DNA from: DATATB01 sp036268995
Lineage (GTDB): Bacteria; Planctomycetota; Planctomycetia; Pirellulales; PNKZ01
Reading direction: 5' to 3'
Length of the DNA stretch: 64,000 nucleotides
NCBI GenBank assembly: GCA_036268995.1
Contig: DATATB010000188.1
Coordinates: 1 to 64,000, forward strand
The notes beneath the pieces are model-generated. The model was given only the letters and a program-made list of their open reading frames with translations. It was not told the DNA's origin and ran no database searches. The position numbers and the translations under genes are program-made. The stretch's first letter is position 1. Each line of letters begins with the position of its first letter. Below are positions 8,190-17,108 of this stretch, one piece after another.

Positions 8190-9035
8190 TCACCCCGCGC
8201 GGAATTGGATGGCGGCGGGGAGGGCTTCTTCGCTGATCTTGAGGGCCGCGCCGGGGGGCAGCCGGCGTTCGCTCACGATGCCGCGGGTGACGAAGTTCAG
8301 GAACTCGCCGAAATGCGCCGCCGGCCCGGTGTTGAACTGGGTCTGCAGCCGCTCGACGATCTCCTGCCACTTCAAGCCGCTGCGGTAGATTAGCCGGTAG
8401 GCGGCCTTGAGCTGGACCATTTCGGCCGTCGTGTAGCCGTTGCGTCGCAAGCCGATGCTGTTGAGCCCCACGACGCAGCCGCTTTGGCCGTCGATCGTGA
8501 CGAACGGAGGCACGTCCTTGATGACGCGTGCCAGGCCGCCCAGCATGGCCAGCCGCCCGACTTTGCAAAACTGGTGTACCGCCACATTGCCGGAGATATA
8601 GGCCCGATCTTCGACGGTCACGTGCCCGCCGAGCATGGCGTTGTTGGCAAAGATCGTATCGTTGCCCACGTGGCAGTCGTGGGCGACGTGCGTGCCCACC
8701 ATCAGCAGGTTGCGGTCGCCGACGTGGGTCGTGTGGCCTTCGCGCAGCGCGCGGTGAATGGTCACGTTCTCGCGAATCGTGTTGCCGCAGCCGATTACGA
8801 GCTGGCCGACGCGCTCGGGCATGTGTGCATGCTGCGGCAAGCCGCCGATCGTGGCCCGCTCGAACACGTGGTTGTTGCTGCCCAGCGTCGTGCCCTGCTT
8901 GATAATCGCAAAGCTGTCGATGCGGCAGCGGTCGCCGATGCAGGCCTGGGATTCGATGATGGCAAAGGGGCCGACTTCGACTTCGCAGCCAAGCTGGGCG
9001 CTGGGGTGAACGACGGCCAGGGGGTGGATGCCCAC
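8190..9035 (-). CDS. lpxA: acyl-ACP--UDP-N-acetylglucosamine O-acyltransferase
   Basis: A 281-residue left-handed beta-helix acyltransferase performing the first step of lipid A synthesis. Hexapeptide repeats run through the first two thirds. THVAHDCHVGND contains the catalytic His119 (His125 in E. coli), and NVAVHQFCKVG matches the family. The start is GTG at 9035: it opens with GIHPLAVVHPSA, the usual LpxA N-terminus, after an AAGGAAG SD. A longer frame from 9185 adds residues with no family counterpart. It stands alone, without lpxB, lpxC or fabZ beside it. Confidence 0.92.
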   Translation of the reverse strand: MGIHPLAVVHPSAQLGCEVEVGPFAIIESQACIGDRCRIDSFAIIKQGTTLGSNNHVFERATIGGLPQHAHMPERVGQLVIGCGNTIRENVTIHRALREGHTTHVGDRNLLMVGTHVAHDCHVGNDTIFANNAMLGGHVTVEDRAYISGNVAVHQFCKVGRLAMLGGLARVIKDVPPFVTIDGQSGCVVGLNSIGLRRNGYTTAEMVQLKAAYRLIYRSGLKWQEIVERLQTQFNTGPAAHFGEFLNFVTRGIVSERRLPPGAALKISEEALPAAIQFRAG

Positions 9036-9614
9036 GCAGTGCTTCCTTGCAATATTAAGTGCTGCCCAACTGCCGTTATGGCTTGGTTTTTCCCTGAGCC
9101 GTGAGGGGCCTCGCGAGGGCATGGCAAGGCTGGGGGCATCCGCGCTTGTCGCACTCGGCTCGCAGGTGCGCACTGACCCCGCCACCTTTATCGGCCGTTT
9201 CGATTGCGACGATGCAGACGGAAAAGCAGTTCCGCCGTTTTGCCCAGTGCGGAAACCCCCTCGGCGGCCGGAAATGCCGACCGCAAATGGGTTTACTCAG
9301 CGTGCCGCGCGGCAGACTGGCCGGGGGCTGGCCACCTTGGCCTGAACTGCTACACTCGGCAGTTAGTGTAGTGATTCGTGCTGACGGGGTTCGAACACGG
9401 GGTGCCACTGCTGGCTGGTCCAACCGTGGATCGAAGCGACAGGCGTTCTCGCACGGCCGGCGACGCGATTTGGTCGAATCTGACCGCACGGTGGCATCGC
9501 ACTGCTGGACAAGCCAGCAGTGCCACCCTGATAGGTTCCCGCACTTACGAGGCGCTGCACTGGCTGTAACATACCCGGCACTTTCACACTCCCTGCCAGC
9601 AGGAGCCTGCTACC
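9036..9614. other. 579-base divergent gap between lpxA and TPR gene
   Basis: No reading frame here looks coding. The right part holds the family D inverted repeat (9399-9527); the left part shows nothing I can name. Promoters for lpxA and the TPR gene are presumably here. Confidence 0.5.
9399..9527. repeat. inverted repeat family D
   Basis: Imperfect inverted arms: GGGTGCCACTGCTGGCTGG-type sequence at about 9399-9421 and its near complement (TGGACAAGCCAGCAGTGCCA) ending near 9525. The roughly 80 bases between show no gene. Confidence 0.6.
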
Positions 9615-9935
9615 ATGCCCACCAGCGAACAAATGTACGACGAAGCCGATCGGCTGAAAGACCAGGGCAAGCCGGCCGAAGCCATCGCCAAGCTCGAAGA
9701 ACTGCTGGCACAGGACAACACCTACACGCTGGCGCATCGGGCCTTGGCCGTGCTTTGCGGCCGAGTGAACCGCCACGACGACGCGATCCGCCACGCGTTG
9801 GTCGCCTGCCAGCAAGAGCCCAACGATCCGTTCAGCTACACGGCCCTGAGCGTCACCTACCAGCGTGCCGGCCGCATCCAGGAAGCCGAAGACGCGAAAG
9901 CCCAGGCGCACATGATGGCCGGGCATCGGCACTAG
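9615..9935 (+). CDS. small TPR protein
   Basis: A 106-residue protein composed almost entirely of tetratricopeptide helices: ADRLKDQGKPAEAIAKLEEL, then AHRALAVLCGRVNRHDDAIR, then SYTALSVTYQRAGRIQEAED. There is no signal peptide, so it should be cytosolic. TPRs bind partner proteins, and no partner is evident nearby. Short stand-alone TPR proteins of this size are common in planctomycetes. The ATG at 9615 follows AGGAG in AGCAGGAGCC at good spacing. Confidence 0.8.
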   Translation: MPTSEQMYDEADRLKDQGKPAEAIAKLEELLAQDNTYTLAHRALAVLCGRVNRHDDAIRHALVACQQEPNDPFSYTALSVTYQRAGRIQEAEDAKAQAHMMAGHRH

Positions 9936-9937
9936 AG

Positions 9938-9970
9938 GAAGTGAAAAGTGAAGAGTGAAAAGTGAAAAAT
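9938..9970. repeat. GTGAAAA tandem repeat, family E copy 1
   Basis: Tandem GTGAAAAGTGAAGAGTGAAA units just after the TPR gene. Related tracts occur at 27671-27692 and as an inverted pair at 60845-60955. Confidence 0.7.
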
Positions 9971-9998
9971 GGAGGAATAGCGACTTGCGAGGCACGCC

Positions 9999-10886
9999 TC
10001 ACGCTTCCAGTTGCAGGCCGTTGTCGTTGATGGTGTAGGGTACGATCTCGTCGCTGGCCGCGCTGCCGCGATGCTTGGCGACGTAGACGGCCCGGGCCAG
10101 GCGGCGGCCGTCGCGCACCTTGCCCATGTACAGGATCGTGTTGGCGTTGGAGAGCACGTCGCCCTGGTCCAGCGGCCGGTCGATGAGTTGATCGAGCATG
10201 CTCTCGGCCGACGTGTAGAGCAGCAGGCAACTCACCTGGCTGCTGTCGTAGGCATGGGCCGCCACCTGCTCGCTGTGCTGGCGAAAATGCTCGCGCAGCA
10301 AGTCCCGGGCAACCCAGTCGGCCTCTTTGCGCAGAATCTGGTGGTAGATGTATTCGAACAACTCGAACTGGATCGATTCGCTCGGCCGATCGATCGGCTC
10401 GACGCCGTCGATCACTGCCCGGCGGCTGCCGGCCACAAAATTGCCGTAGAAAAATCCAATGGTCACTGCCAGCTTGTGGGCCAGCTCGGCCTGCCAGCCT
10501 TGCCAGGCATCGAAATCCAAATCACCGCGCGTGACGCGCCGCCCCGAGTAGTCGAACACGTGCAGATAGTCGGCCCGGGCCGCATGGCCATTGAACAAGC
10601 TGGCCGCGTCGGGCGGATGCGCCGGATCGGCGGCCGCGAGTTGCCAGGAGCAAATGCGGCGCGCGTAGTCGGCATGGCTCTGCGCATCGCCGCGCGAGCT
10701 CATATCGAACAAGATGCCGCGACGGCCTTCCTGCCGCGCTCCGGCATCGGCGAACTGCACGCCCAACTGCGTCTTGCCGATGCCCGTGGCTCCGACCGCC
10801 ACCGTCAGCGTGCCGGGGATAAGCCCGCCGCCGAGCATGGCGTCCAGTTGTGCGAGACCTGTCGAGTGACGAGCGGTTTCAGGCAT
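9999..10886 (-). CDS. KaiC/RecA-like ATPase
   Basis: A 295-residue single-domain RecA-fold protein. It opens with the KaiC-type segment TGLAQLDAMLGGGLIPG, then Walker A GATGIGKT at residues 32-39. The strand in RRAVIDGVEPIDRP looks like the Walker B/catalytic region. KaiC-like proteins hydrolyse ATP in signalling or DNA-linked roles. There is no second KaiC domain and no kaiA/kaiB nearby, so a clock function is not implied. It lies downstream of the membrane protein gene on the same strand. Confidence 0.75.
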   Translation of the reverse strand: MPETARHSTGLAQLDAMLGGGLIPGTLTVAVGATGIGKTQLGVQFADAGARQEGRRGILFDMSSRGDAQSHADYARRICSWQLAAADPAHPPDAASLFNGHAARADYLHVFDYSGRRVTRGDLDFDAWQGWQAELAHKLAVTIGFFYGNFVAGSRRAVIDGVEPIDRPSESIQFELFEYIYHQILRKEADWVARDLLREHFRQHSEQVAAHAYDSSQVSCLLLYTSAESMLDQLIDRPLDQGDVLSNANTILYMGKVRDGRRLARAVYVAKHRGSAASDEIVPYTINDNGLQLEA

Positions 10887-10901
10887 TCGTGTTGGTAACC
10901 C

Positions 10902-11927
10902 TCAGAGGTTTGCAGTGCGCAATTTTTTACCAAATGTCGGCCACTTAATTTGCGCCGGCTGGCGGAGCTTTGCGGCTCGGCGCTCGAGGCGCCAATGCTC
11001 GGCGGTCGCATGGCAAACGAGCGGCACCCCCAGCTTTTCGGCCAGTTCGCCAGCCAGCCGGGCCTTGCGGCAGACGGACGGCCCGACGATGAACATCAGC
11101 GTCATCCGCCGATACTTCTGCATGTCCGGCTCAGCATCTTCCGATTCTGGCTGCCAGACCAGGTTCACCTCGATGCCGTTAGTGATGGAATCTTGCCGCC
11201 GTCGCTGACAAGCACACAATTGCACGGCGACGATCTGATCCAAGGGAATGCTGGTGATGGGCTCCGGCCCGAGCTTACATACGCCGCTGGCCAGATCAAT
11301 GGCCGCAAACGGCAGCGCTTTGATCATCTTCGGCAGGTACCAAAAGATGACGCACATCATTCCGCAGGCAAAAGCCAAAAAGCAGGTAAAAGCCGCCTTG
11401 ATCGCCCTCGGGTTGTCCGTGTAGCGCCAAATCACGAGCACGATCACGCCTGAGACGAGCGTCATCCAAGGGATTCCGAACCAGCGGAATCCGTAGTGCA
11501 GATTTTTTGCTTTCAAGCCGAACCACCAACCGCCTTCCACCGGCTTGAGTACGTATTCTTCCGGTTGAATGTCACCAAAAGGATACTCGCGGCCGTCCAC
11601 CGGTTCACTGGGAATGTCGGAGAGCACCGACGCCGCGGCATGCCACACTGGGGCATTTCGCAGAACGCTGAGCATCACGGCGAAGAACGCGACCAGTGCC
11701 AGCGCCGTGCCCAGCGCGAAGGCACCCACGCCGATCAATGCCGGCGGCTCGTTGGCCCAGGCTCCCGCAATGCCACCGATCTGCTGCACGTGCCATGCAA
11801 ACAATGCGGTCGCGCCGCAAAAGCCGACCAACAGTATTGCCGTCGCTGCCAGGGCCAAGCCAATGCCCGGCTGTGGCAGCCGCGTGGCATCCATCGGCCA
11901 GGATGGCGCAGGATGGCGACTAGCCAT
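10902..11927 (-). CDS. membrane protein of unknown function
   Basis: A 341-residue protein with four likely membrane helices. Two are near the N-terminus (GLALAATAILLVGFCGATAL and an Ala/Leu-rich stretch after GVGAFALG) and two are central (TLVSGVIVLVIWRY and FLAFACGMMCVIFWYLP). A soluble C-terminal half follows. I do not recognise the family. The ATG at 11927 has CGGAGAG ahead of it; the longer frame from 12074 would run into the upstream aldolase-like gene. The short spacing to that gene and to the KaiC-like gene suggests one leftward transcript. Confidence 0.65.
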   Translation of the reverse strand: MASRHPAPSWPMDATRLPQPGIGLALAATAILLVGFCGATALFAWHVQQIGGIAGAWANEPPALIGVGAFALGTALALVAFFAVMLSVLRNAPVWHAAASVLSDIPSEPVDGREYPFGDIQPEEYVLKPVEGGWWFGLKAKNLHYGFRWFGIPWMTLVSGVIVLVIWRYTDNPRAIKAAFTCFLAFACGMMCVIFWYLPKMIKALPFAAIDLASGVCKLGPEPITSIPLDQIVAVQLCACQRRRQDSITNGIEVNLVWQPESEDAEPDMQKYRRMTLMFIVGPSVCRKARLAGELAEKLGVPLVCHATAEHWRLERRAAKLRQPAQIKWPTFGKKLRTANL

Positions 11928-11971
11928 ACGATCGCTCTCCGAATTTCGCCTCCGTGCGCGTGCACGATCAT

Positions 11972-13090
11972 TCAATACGTCAATTGCCGGTCGCGGGCCA
12001 GCACGGGCCAGCGGCCGGCGGCATGCCCGTGCTCTATGACCACGGCTTCGCGATAGAGGTTCACGGTGGGGCACACATGGTAGGGCACGGCGAATACGGG
12101 ATCGCCGACGGAAAACTTCGCGGCATCGGGCGTTTCGACGGCCAGATGCTCTTCGCTGTGGTTCACGACTTCGACGCTGCGCATTTCCAGCAGTGCCAGC
12201 CGAGGCTGCGGATTATCGGGCGAGACGGCCTTGTAGCCCAAATCGAGACACAGCCGGTTTTCGCCCGGCTTGCTCACGACCCGGCCCAGCAGCAGTGCGG
12301 CATACAAGAAGTCGAGTTCGGGAAATTTCGCCCGATAGTTCAAATCCCAGAATACGCCCGTGCCCGGGCTGCACTCGACGTCGGGCCGTTGCGCATGCAC
12401 GGCAAAGCTGCCCGACCCGCCGGCCACGATCCGCGGCACGCTCATGCCGGCCTTTAGCAATTCGGCCTTCAGTGCATCGACCGGAACGAATGAATCCCGC
12501 ACGCGCTTCGCCCGGGCTTCGAAATCGAGATCGCGCAAATGGCCGTCGTAAACGTGCAAGCCGCCGGGCACGAGGCCCGGCAATTGGGCGATCAGCCGAT
12601 ACAACTCGACGGCCGCCGGCCCCGGCTCGATGCCCGAGCGGTGCATGCCATTGTCGATATCCAGCAGCACGCTGAAACGCGTGCCGGCACGGCTAGCGGC
12701 CTCGGAGAGCAGCCGCACCAGGCCAGCATCGTCGGCCACGGTCGAAAAGCGGACTTCGGGAAACGCCGCGGCCAGCGCGGCGAAGCGGGCGGCATTGGGC
12801 CCCACCTGCGGAAACGCCAGCAGAATATCGCGGCCATCGCTGCGGGCGATCATTTCCGCTTCGGCCAGCGTCGAGCACTTGAACTTGTCGATGTCCAGCT
12901 CGAGCTTCATCCGCACGAGTTGCGGCATCTTGTGCGTCTTGACGTGCGGCCGGAGGTTCTTCGGCCCGCCCGCATAGTCGAGCATGCGGCGCAGATTCTC
13001 GCGCACGCGCTCGGGATAGACCAACAGCGCCGGCGAAGCGATCTCGCCGATATTGTCGACTGCGTACCAAGGTTCCGTATCGGTCAACAT
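11972..13090 (-). CDS. D-threonine aldolase / D-serine dehydratase-like PLP enzyme
   Basis: A 372-residue fold-type III PLP enzyme with an alanine-racemase-type N-terminal barrel and a metal-binding C-terminal domain. HVKTHKMPQL holds the probable PLP Lys. LLDIDNGMHRSGI and GGSGSFAVHA are barrel motifs. YHVCPTVNL supplies the His-x-Cys metal site typical of eukaryotic-type D-serine dehydratase and DSD1 proteins. Members act on D-threonine, D-serine or related D-hydroxy amino acids; the substrate is not resolvable here. The ATG at 13090 excludes a repeat-derived N-terminal extension. Confidence 0.85.
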   Translation of the reverse strand: MLTDTEPWYAVDNIGEIASPALLVYPERVRENLRRMLDYAGGPKNLRPHVKTHKMPQLVRMKLELDIDKFKCSTLAEAEMIARSDGRDILLAFPQVGPNAARFAALAAAFPEVRFSTVADDAGLVRLLSEAASRAGTRFSVLLDIDNGMHRSGIEPGPAAVELYRLIAQLPGLVPGGLHVYDGHLRDLDFEARAKRVRDSFVPVDALKAELLKAGMSVPRIVAGGSGSFAVHAQRPDVECSPGTGVFWDLNYRAKFPELDFLYAALLLGRVVSKPGENRLCLDLGYKAVSPDNPQPRLALLEMRSVEVVNHSEEHLAVETPDAAKFSVGDPVFAVPYHVCPTVNLYREAVVIEHGHAAGRWPVLARDRQLTY

Positions 13091-13111
13091 GCGTGGGGTT
13101 GTTGTTGATAT

Positions 13112-13188
13112 GTAGGCCCGGCGAGCCGAGCCGGGCCGAGAGCAACGCAATTTCGCGCGACCGGTGCCGCTCGGCTCGCAGCACCTAC
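13112..13188. repeat. inverted repeat family F, copy 1
   Basis: Left arm GTAGGCCCGGCGAGCCGAGC (from 13112) and right arm ending CGGCTCGCAGCACCTAC (13188). A second copy with the same organisation is at 57211-57295. It lies between the aldolase-like gene and the terminator of the DUF3467 gene. Confidence 0.8.
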
Positions 13189-13217
13189 GTGGTTCATCAT
13201 CGCTGAGCGGGCAACAT

Positions 13218-13265
13218 AAAAAAAGGCCCGGCCGCCCAGACCCAGTGGATCGTGGCGGCCGGGCC
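13218..13265 (-). terminator. intrinsic terminator of the DUF3467 gene
   Basis: On the minus strand a perfect 12-base GC stem (GGCCCGGCCGCC with GGCGGCCGGGCC) and 17-base loop are followed by a run of Ts (13218-13224). It lies 39 bases beyond the stop codon. Confidence 0.88.
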
Positions 13266-13304
13266 GGAGTGAGTTTTCTTACCGCTGACATTGGTCCAGC
13301 GGCC

Positions 13305-13700
13305 CTAGGTGCGAGCGGCCTGCCGGGATTGCGGCACCACGCGCTTTTGCACGTCGGTTTCCAGCACGCCGAAGGCCGCCTCGTGACGCTGCACGGTCAG
13401 GTGCAAGGCGTGCAGCAGACGCTTGGCCGTGTAGTAGTTGGTGACGATGCGCTGGCCGACGGACACCGGATCTTCCGTAGGTCCGAACGGATGCGCGTTG
13501 AGCCCGAAATCGATAATCAATTCCTCGGGCGTGCCGGTGACCCGGCAGAAGTTGGCGTACATGGCGATCAGCTTGGACTCGTCCACCTTCAGGGCGGGCG
13601 CGCGTTGCTGTTCGGCACCGGATGATTCTTCGTCTTGTGACACGGGTGGGTCTCCTTTTGTTAAATCAACAGTGCTTTTGGTCTTGGCCCGCTTGCTCAC
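13305..13700 (-). CDS. DUF3467 protein
   Basis: A 131-residue protein with the conserved DUF3467 block YANFCRVTGTPEELIIDFG followed by a short helical region. The family is small, cytosolic, widespread in planctomycetes and of unknown function. The start is GTG at 13700, supported by GGAGG six bases upstream. The N-terminal 35 residues are charged and low in complexity. It has its own strong terminator, so it is probably monocistronic. Confidence 0.82.
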   Translation of the reverse strand: MSKRAKTKSTVDLTKGDPPVSQDEESSGAEQQRAPALKVDESKLIAMYANFCRVTGTPEELIIDFGLNAHPFGPTEDPVSVGQRIVTNYYTAKRLLHALHLTVQRHEAAFGVLETDVQKRVVPQSRQAART

Positions 13701-13972
13701 GATGGCCTCCGATCCGACGGATGCGAGTTTGGCATCCGCTGAGCGAACTTCATGCCGCAGGGATGCTATCAGTCGACCGCTCCATCTTATGCGTTCGGGG
13801 GGGAGCTAGAAAAGGGTTCGGTCCTCGCCCGATGAGCGTTTTGCAATCAAGTTCAGCCGGGATTTTTCCGATTATGACGGCCGGGCGCTTTGTGCCACTG
13901 GGGCAGCGGACAGTTTGGGGCCGTGGCGAATCGGCCACGCCCGCCGCTGCCGGCGCTTTTGAGGAGAGTATC

Positions 13973-14428
13973 ATGCGATTCACAGGGGCTGCAACCGTCG
14001 GGCTATTGACCCTATGCGCAGGGACCACCCTCAGCGTCGCTCGCGCCCAGCAGCTAGCGGGGGTCATTCAGCCGGTGGTGGCCACGATCGATGCATCGCC
14101 CGGCCCGCTGGGGCACAGGCCGCTAGAGGCCGCGAGAATGCCGTCGCACGTGGCCGGCCATCTGGCCGATCGCCTGCAAGCCTTGCACGACACCTCGACG
14201 GCAAACTTAGAACAGCCGGTAGCGGCATTTCGCACGCCGCCGCCTGCTGCCACGACTGCCGAATTGAGGCTTGCGGAATCGCTGCGGCCGGTGTCTCAGG
14301 CTGCCTTAACGCCGTCGGCCACGCCGCCTCTGTCACAGCCGGCCCCGGCTCCAACGCCGCGCCGCAACCCCCTCGCCGGCGACCGGCCTTCGTTCGGGAT
14401 CGCCAACCCGCTACGCGGCAGTCGCTAA
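13973..14428 (+). CDS. secreted Pro/Ala-rich protein of unknown function
   Basis: A 151-residue protein with a Sec signal peptide (MRFTGAATVGLLTLCAGTTL...ARA) and a mature part rich in Ala, Pro and Thr without a recognised domain. GAGGAGAG precedes the ATG at 13973 and decides the start; the reading frame extends further upstream without support. It probably encodes a periplasmic or exported disordered protein. It may be lineage-specific, and I cannot name a function. Confidence 0.55.
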   Translation: MRFTGAATVGLLTLCAGTTLSVARAQQLAGVIQPVVATIDASPGPLGHRPLEAARMPSHVAGHLADRLQALHDTSTANLEQPVAAFRTPPPAATTAELRLAESLRPVSQAALTPSATPPLSQPAPAPTPRRNPLAGDRPSFGIANPLRGSR

Positions 14429-14595
14429 TCGGGCCGCCGAAAAGCTCGACATCAGCGACTGGCAGCCGCCGTCTCCAAATTGACACTCTTGCCATCGTGC
14501 GGCATAACGAAAGCGCGCGTTGCCGGCCCTCCTACTTTCAGCAGGGCGCTGGCCAAGTCGTCATTGGGTAATCACAAGTTCCGGACATTCGAGAC

Positions 14596-14663
14596 AGGAA
14601 CACTAATCGGCGCTAATTGACACTGATCGGAATTAGTGAGAATTAGCGGAGATTGGTGTTCCT
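14596..14663. repeat. inverted repeat family C, copy 2
   Basis: AGGAACACTAAT at 14596-14607 and the near-complement GATTGGTGTTCCT ending at 14663, with internal CTAATT/ATTAG units. Same arrangement as 974-1041. Confidence 0.75.
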
Positions 14664-14703
14664 CCGTTGGCTGCCAGGCAAGACTTGGAACTACTGCCAG
14701 TCA

Positions 14704-14730
14704 GCATTCCGCATTCATCCTTCATCATTT
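14704..14730. repeat. repeat family K, copy 2
   Basis: GCATTCCGCATTCATCCTTC and following bases, the approximate complement of the segment at 848-882. It ends only five bases before the deacetylase start codon, where an SD would be expected. Confidence 0.5.
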
Positions 14731-14734
14731 CCAG

Positions 14735-15727
14735 ATGACCCTGCTCTATTCCGATCCGCTGTTCCTCGAGCATGAAACGGGAAAGCATCCGGAACGGCCG
14801 GAGCGTTTGCGGCAAGTCACGGCCCATCTGACACGCACGGGCCTGGCGGATCGCTGCCGAAGGCCCGCCTGGCAGCCGGCCACCGATCGGCAGTTGTGCT
14901 GGGTGCATGAGGCGGATTATGTCGCCAGCGTGGCGGCATTCGCCCAGCGCGGTGGTGGCCGGATCGAAGCCGATACGGTGATGAGCCCGCGATCCAACGA
15001 CGTGGCCCGACACGCGGCCGGGGCCGTGATCGACGCCGTCGGGCAGGTGATTCGCGGCGCCGATCGCCAGGCACTGTGCCTGGTGCGTCCGCCGGGACAT
15101 CATGCGCTGCGCGACGGCGCGATGGGTTTTTGTTTATTCAATAACATTGCGATCGGCGCGCGGGCGGCCGTGCGCGAGCATGCCTTGGACCGCGTGCTGG
15201 TCGTCGATTGGGACGTGCATCACGGCAACGGCACGCAGAATACGTTCTGGGAAGACGGGCAAATCGGCTTCTTGTCGATCCATCGCTGGCCATTTTATCC
15301 CGGCACCGGCCGAACCGATGAAACCGGCTCGGGCCGCGGTTTGGGCTGGATCGTGAACCTGCCGACCGAAATGGGCACCTCGCGCAAAGCCTATCTCGAT
15401 CACTTTACCGCCGCACTGGAAAAGCTGGCTGCCAAAATCAAGCCGCAACTGCTGCTGGTCAGCGCCGGCTTCGACGCCCACCGTGACGATCCGGTCGGCT
15501 CGCTGGGGCTCGAAACCGAGGATTTTCTGCCGCTCACGCAGGCTGTGCTCGACGTGGCCGACGCTTATACCGGCGGACGCATCGTGAGCGTGCTGGAAGG
15601 CGGTTACAATCCGGGCATCCTGGCCGGCTGCGTCGAGTTGCACCTGCGCACGCTGCTGGACCGGCAAGAGAAGGCGGCGACCAAGCCGCCGGCCGCATCA
15701 CCGCCACAGCCCAAGGACACCCCATGA
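14735..15727 (+). CDS. histone deacetylase / acetylpolyamine amidohydrolase-fold enzyme
   Basis: A 330-residue arginase/deacetylase-fold zinc hydrolase. RPPGHHALRDGAMGFCLFNN contains the catalytic His122-His123 pair. VDWDVHHGNG supplies zinc ligands Asp160 and His162, and AGFDAHRDDP supplies Asp247. Bacterial members deacetylate polyamines or proteins. Linkage to an acyl-CoA dehydrogenase suggests an acyl-substrate role like AcuC, but this is inference. The ATG at 14735 starts the conserved YSDPLFLEHETGKHPERPER region. The stop overlaps the next ATG by four bases. Confidence 0.9.
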   Translation: MTLLYSDPLFLEHETGKHPERPERLRQVTAHLTRTGLADRCRRPAWQPATDRQLCWVHEADYVASVAAFAQRGGGRIEADTVMSPRSNDVARHAAGAVIDAVGQVIRGADRQALCLVRPPGHHALRDGAMGFCLFNNIAIGARAAVREHALDRVLVVDWDVHHGNGTQNTFWEDGQIGFLSIHRWPFYPGTGRTDETGSGRGLGWIVNLPTEMGTSRKAYLDHFTAALEKLAAKIKPQLLLVSAGFDAHRDDPVGSLGLETEDFLPLTQAVLDVADAYTGGRIVSVLEGGYNPGILAGCVELHLRTLLDRQEKAATKPPAASPPQPKDTP

Positions 15728-16905
15728 ACGCGGACGAAAGCCAGCGGCTGTTGGCCGATGTCGAGGCGTATTGCCAGCAGCTTCGTCCCTCGGAAGAGCT
15801 CTGCTATCTCGAACATCGCTACAACGACGAGACCGTTGCCCTGGCGAAGCGTTACAACCTGCTCGGCATGCCGGTGCCGGTGCAATACGGCGGCCGCGGC
15901 GCCGACGCGGTGACCTACGCCCGGGCGCTGGCTCGGCTCGGACGCGAAGGCACCGGCGTGCGGACGTTCTTCTCAGGCCACACGTCGATCGGCCAATACC
16001 CGATCATGCGCTTCGGCACGGGCGAGCAGAAGCAGCAATACCTGCCGCGCTCGGTAGCCGGCGAATTGATCCTGGCTTTCGGGCTCACCGAGCCAGAGGC
16101 CGGCTCCAATCCGCTGGAAATGACCACTACGTATCGCCGCGATGGCGACCGCTGGCTGCTCAATGGCGTGAAGTACCTGATTAGCAACGGCGCGATTGCC
16201 GACGTGGTCGTGGCCTTCGCCTATCCGGAAGATGCGGCCGACGGCCAGCGTCGCATCAGCGCTTTCATCGTCGAGACGGCCGGTGAATCGTTCGAGCGCG
16301 AGGATATGCCGGCCAAGCTCGGTATGTTCACTGCCAATACGGGCATGTTCCAGATGAACGATCATCCGGTCCCGCTGGCGAACCTGCTGGGCGGCGAAGG
16401 CAACGGGTTTCGCGTGGCGATGGGCACGCTCGTTTCCGGCCGCTTGAGCGTCGCGGCCGGCTGCGTGGGCGTGATCGAAGATTGTCTGGCCGAGGTCTTG
16501 GCCTATAGCCGCCAGCGGCACCAGCATGGCAAGCCGATCGGGCGCCATCAGTTGGTGCAGGACCATATCGCACAGATCGAGATTGCCCGGGCTTCGGCCG
16601 AAGCCATGTCCGAGCGGGCGGCGATCGCCAAGCAAGCCAGCGACGAGCATCCGGACGACACCGATCGCTATGCCCAAGCCGATATGCGGGTGGCCGAAGC
16701 CAAGTTTTTGGCCTCGAATGCGGCCTGGGACGCCGCCGATCGGGCGGTGCAAGTGTTTGGCGGCCGCGGCTGGTCGGAACTCTATCGCGTGGGCCGGCAC
16801 TTGCAGGACGTGCGAGTTTGCCGCATTTACGAGGGGACCGACGAAATCCTGAAGCTCAAAATCGCCGCCAGCCTGCTCGGCAAGGATTTCGCCGCGTTTC
16901 AATAA
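15724..16905 (+). CDS. acyl-CoA dehydrogenase
   Basis: A 393-residue flavoenzyme that introduces the alpha-beta double bond into acyl-CoA. FGLTEPEAGSNP and the following strand are the FAD-binding signature. VQVFGGRGW is the typical C-terminal motif. IYEGTDEI carries the probable catalytic Glu370. It overlaps the deacetylase gene by four bases (ATGA), so the two are translationally coupled and may process the same acyl or acetyl substrates. Chain-length preference cannot be read. No electron-transfer flavoprotein genes are present in the window. Confidence 0.92.
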   Translation: MNADESQRLLADVEAYCQQLRPSEELCYLEHRYNDETVALAKRYNLLGMPVPVQYGGRGADAVTYARALARLGREGTGVRTFFSGHTSIGQYPIMRFGTGEQKQQYLPRSVAGELILAFGLTEPEAGSNPLEMTTTYRRDGDRWLLNGVKYLISNGAIADVVVAFAYPEDAADGQRRISAFIVETAGESFEREDMPAKLGMFTANTGMFQMNDHPVPLANLLGGEGNGFRVAMGTLVSGRLSVAAGCVGVIEDCLAEVLAYSRQRHQHGKPIGRHQLVQDHIAQIEIARASAEAMSERAAIAKQASDEHPDDTDRYAQADMRVAEAKFLASNAAWDAADRAVQVFGGRGWSELYRVGRHLQDVRVCRIYEGTDEILKLKIAASLLGKDFAAFQ

Positions 16906-16977
16906 CCTTCGCTAGCACGCTTCCACGATCGGGCTGGAATCCGCCGGGCGGCTTTGTTAGATTCCGCCTCCCATCCG

Positions 16978-17046
16978 TGGTCAGTTGTCAGTGGTCCGTT
17001 GTCCGTTGTCAGTTGCAACGGACTACGGACCACTGACAACGGACTA
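16978..17046. repeat. repeat family G (GTCAGTGGTCCGTTG units)
   Basis: Tandem units of GGTCAGTTGTCAGTGGTCCG type on the left meet their inverted complement (ACGGACCACTGACAACGGAC) on the right, forming a potential long hairpin upstream of the SPOR-like gene. Confidence 0.7.
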
Positions 17047-17108
17047 TCCCCGTCACGCTCGATTGCCGCATAGTGTCAGTGTCCATTTCTAGAGCACATG
17101 GAAGTGCG

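Larger units (their letters stand above)
14429..14734. other. 306-base gap with repeats C and K
   Basis: Between the secreted-protein gene and the deacetylase gene. The second half is filled by repeat family C (14596-14663) and a family K segment; nothing else is recognised. Confidence 0.5.

Noticed and set aside
9999..10886. Circadian KaiC
   Set aside because: Only one RecA domain and no kaiA/kaiB; generic KaiC-like ATPases are common in planctomycetes.
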